From NCBI GenBank assembly GCA_945888535.1, contig CAMDAN010000051.1:1-16505 (forward strand): a DNA stretch of 16,505 nt, read 5' to 3'. The DNA comes from Bordetella parapertussis (GTDB lineage: Bacteria; Pseudomonadota; Gammaproteobacteria; Burkholderiales; Burkholderiaceae_C). Shown piece by piece: positions 15,262-16,505 of the stretch. Position numbers and translations under genes: made by a program. How positions within the stretch are numbered: position 1 is the stretch's first letter; the number at the start of each line of letters is the position of its first letter. The notes under the pieces were generated by a model. That model saw nothing but the letters and a program-made list of their open reading frames with translations, made no database searches and had not been told where the DNA came from.

Positions 15262-15690
15262 ATGAACTTTCGCTCTCACCGATCAGACGCGCCGGAGATC
15301 AACCTGATCCCTTTCATTGACGTGCTCTTGGTTGTTTTGATTTTTTTAATGCTGTCAACCACATACAGTACCCATACCCAATTGCAAATCACGCTGCCAA
15401 CGGCTGATACCGAGAGGCAACGCGAGCAGCCTAAAGCCCTGCGCATCGGCGTGACTGCAGGCGGCAATTACAGCGTGAATGACCAACTGGTCAATGGGAA
15501 AAGCATCAAGCCGCTGCTTGCCGCGATCACCGAAGGCGCAAGCGCGGGGCCAGAGACGGTGGTCGTTATCAGCGCCGACGCCAAGGCCACCCACCAATCG
15601 GTCGTGACCGCTATGGAGGCGGCACGGCGTGCGGGCTTGAGCCGAATCACCTTTGCCATGCAGTCCACGCTCGGTAAAAACACAAAGTAA
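15262..15690 (+). CDS. exbD: ExbD/TolR-family biopolymer transport protein
   Basis: A 142-residue partner of ExbB with one membrane helix (about 13-33) carrying the essential proton-path Asp20 in EINLIPFIDVLLVVLIF, then a periplasmic domain (about 40-142) with the typical GxYSVN (about 73-78) and SADAKATHQSVV segments. It should form the proton-conducting core with ExbB and pass energy to TonB. The ATG at 15262 is 9 bases after exbB; the ribosome site is weak (AGG close to the ATG), consistent with coupled translation. lpxK begins 3 bases after its stop, so the three genes form one operon. Confidence 0.95.
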   Translation: MNFRSHRSDAPEINLIPFIDVLLVVLIFLMLSTTYSTHTQLQITLPTADTERQREQPKALRIGVTAGGNYSVNDQLVNGKSIKPLLAAITEGASAGPETVVVISADAKATHQSVVTAMEAARRAGLSRITFAMQSTLGKNTK

Positions 15691-15693
15691 AGC

Positions 15694-16505
15694 ATGCGCT
15701 TTCGTCAAACCTTAGAAGCCACACTTCAACGCGCATGGATGCAGCGCGGTGCTTTGGCCTGCCTGTTGTGGCCCGTGTCTGTGGTGTATTCCGGTTTGGC
15801 TCGGTTGCGTCGGCAACTTTTTCGTTGGAATATTTTAAAAACACGGCGCGTCAACGCCGTGGTGATCGTGGTGGGAAATGTCTTAGCCGGAGGCGTTGGC
15901 AAAACACCTGCCGTCATTTCCATCATTCGCCACCTACAAAGTCAAGGGAAAAAAGTCGGCGTCATTTCCAAAGGCTATGGCCGCCAATCCAAGGACTGCC
16001 TTGAGGTCCTGGCAGATACTTTGGTTTCCAAGGGTGGAGATGAGCCCTTGCTGATTCACAAAGCCACCCACGCTCCGGTGTTCGTGGCCCAGAGCCGGTG
16101 GGAGGCTGCTACCGCTTTGTTAAAAAAATACCCCAACACTGAAATCATCGTCTGCGACGACGGCTTACAAGACTACACACTCTTTCGGGATATTGAAATT
16201 TGTGTTTTCGATGACCGCGAATGCGGTAACGGCTGGCTTCTGCCTGCAGGGCCGTTACGTGACCATTGGCCCCGGCCCAATGTAGCGAAGTCCGGAGCAA
16301 TCTCTGAAAAACTCCTGCTTATCAACACGGGCAAAAAACCGGTAGCGGGTCAATTTCAAGCCCACCGCAGTCTCGGCGAGGGGTTAAAGGATATTGAAGG
16401 ACTTACCGTCCCGTGGTCACAACTGCAAAATTGGCAAGGCCTGCCGCTCAAAGCCCTTGCAGGCATCGCGCGGCCTGAGGTTTTTTTTCGCATGCTGCGC
16501 GAGCA
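15694..16505 (+). CDS. lpxK: Tetraacyldisaccharide 4'-kinase LpxK (3' end outside window)
   Basis: Inner-membrane-associated kinase that phosphorylates the 4' position of the lipid A disaccharide precursor using ATP. The window holds 270 codons; the family is about 330 residues, so the C-terminus is missing. Visible features: an N-terminal hydrophobic segment (about 20-36), the P-loop VGNVLAGGVGKTP (60-72), SKGYGR (92-97), GDEPLL (115-120), the catalytic VCDDGLQD (153-160), and LLPAGPLRD (182-190). The P-loop reads GGVGKTP where many homologues have GGTGKTP, a mild change. The ATG is 3 bases after the exbD stop. Linkage to exbBD is common in betaproteobacteria. Confidence 0.96.
   Translation, partial: MRFRQTLEATLQRAWMQRGALACLLWPVSVVYSGLARLRRQLFRWNILKTRRVNAVVIVVGNVLAGGVGKTPAVISIIRHLQSQGKKVGVISKGYGRQSKDCLEVLADTLVSKGGDEPLLIHKATHAPVFVAQSRWEAATALLKKYPNTEIIVCDDGLQDYTLFRDIEICVFDDRECGNGWLLPAGPLRDHWPRPNVAKSGAISEKLLLINTGKKPVAGQFQAHRSLGEGLKDIEGLTVPWSQLQNWQGLPLKALAGIARPEVFFRMLRE

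Overview
The window looks like ordinary chromosome from a betaproteobacterium, most likely of the order Burkholderiales (Comamonadaceae-like). This rests on gene order (ccoI-ccoS-ccoN-ccoO-ccoQ-ccoP as one block; xseA divergent from exbB-exbD-lpxK), on the character of the proteins, and on FNR/ANR-type boxes in front of the oxidase genes. I see no rRNA, tRNA, insertion sequence, phage gene or CRISPR array. The window is densely coded: no stretch over 300 bases lacks a gene.

Region 1 (1-5648, minus strand) is a high-affinity cbb3-type cytochrome oxidase cluster. Transcription runs right to left: ccoI (copper P-type ATPase), ccoS (small assembly protein), ccoN (haem-copper catalytic subunit), ccoO (monohaem c), ccoQ (small membrane subunit) and ccoP (dihaem c, cut by the left edge). 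An FNR-type palindrome lies in front of ccoI and a second lies in the ccoS-ccoN gap, so oxygen-limited induction is expected. CcoI and CcoS supply and assemble the metal centres, CcoN reduces O2, and CcoO and CcoP feed it electrons. Divergent from ccoI is a universal stress protein gene (5752-6195) that shares the perfect FNR box and is probably in the same low-oxygen regulon.

Region 2 (6192-10367, minus strand) is a tightly packed set: lgt (lipoprotein diacylglyceryl transferase), a crotonase-fold protein, a malonyl-CoA synthetase-like ligase, and a response regulator with an HD-GYP cyclic-di-GMP phosphodiesterase domain. Gaps are 7, 19 and 10 bases, so they are probably co-transcribed although their functions look unrelated.

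Region 3 (10496-12560, plus strand) holds ilvD (branched-chain amino acid synthesis), followed after 3 bases by a small periplasmic cytochrome c and a strong bidirectional terminator. Facing it is a stand-alone membrane protein of the PuuD (urate hydroxylase) N-terminal family that lacks the usual C-terminal cytochrome domain.

Region 4 (13278-16505) has xseA (exonuclease VII large subunit, minus) divergent from exbB, exbD and lpxK (plus, lpxK cut by the right edge). These make a proton-driven energy transducer and a lipid A kinase.

I found no clearly novel system. The points most worth a second look are the two FNR boxes and their geometry, the PuuD-like membrane domain facing a lone cytochrome c, the crotonase without one of the usual catalytic glutamates next to a malonyl-CoA synthetase, and the HD-GYP regulator joined to that operon.
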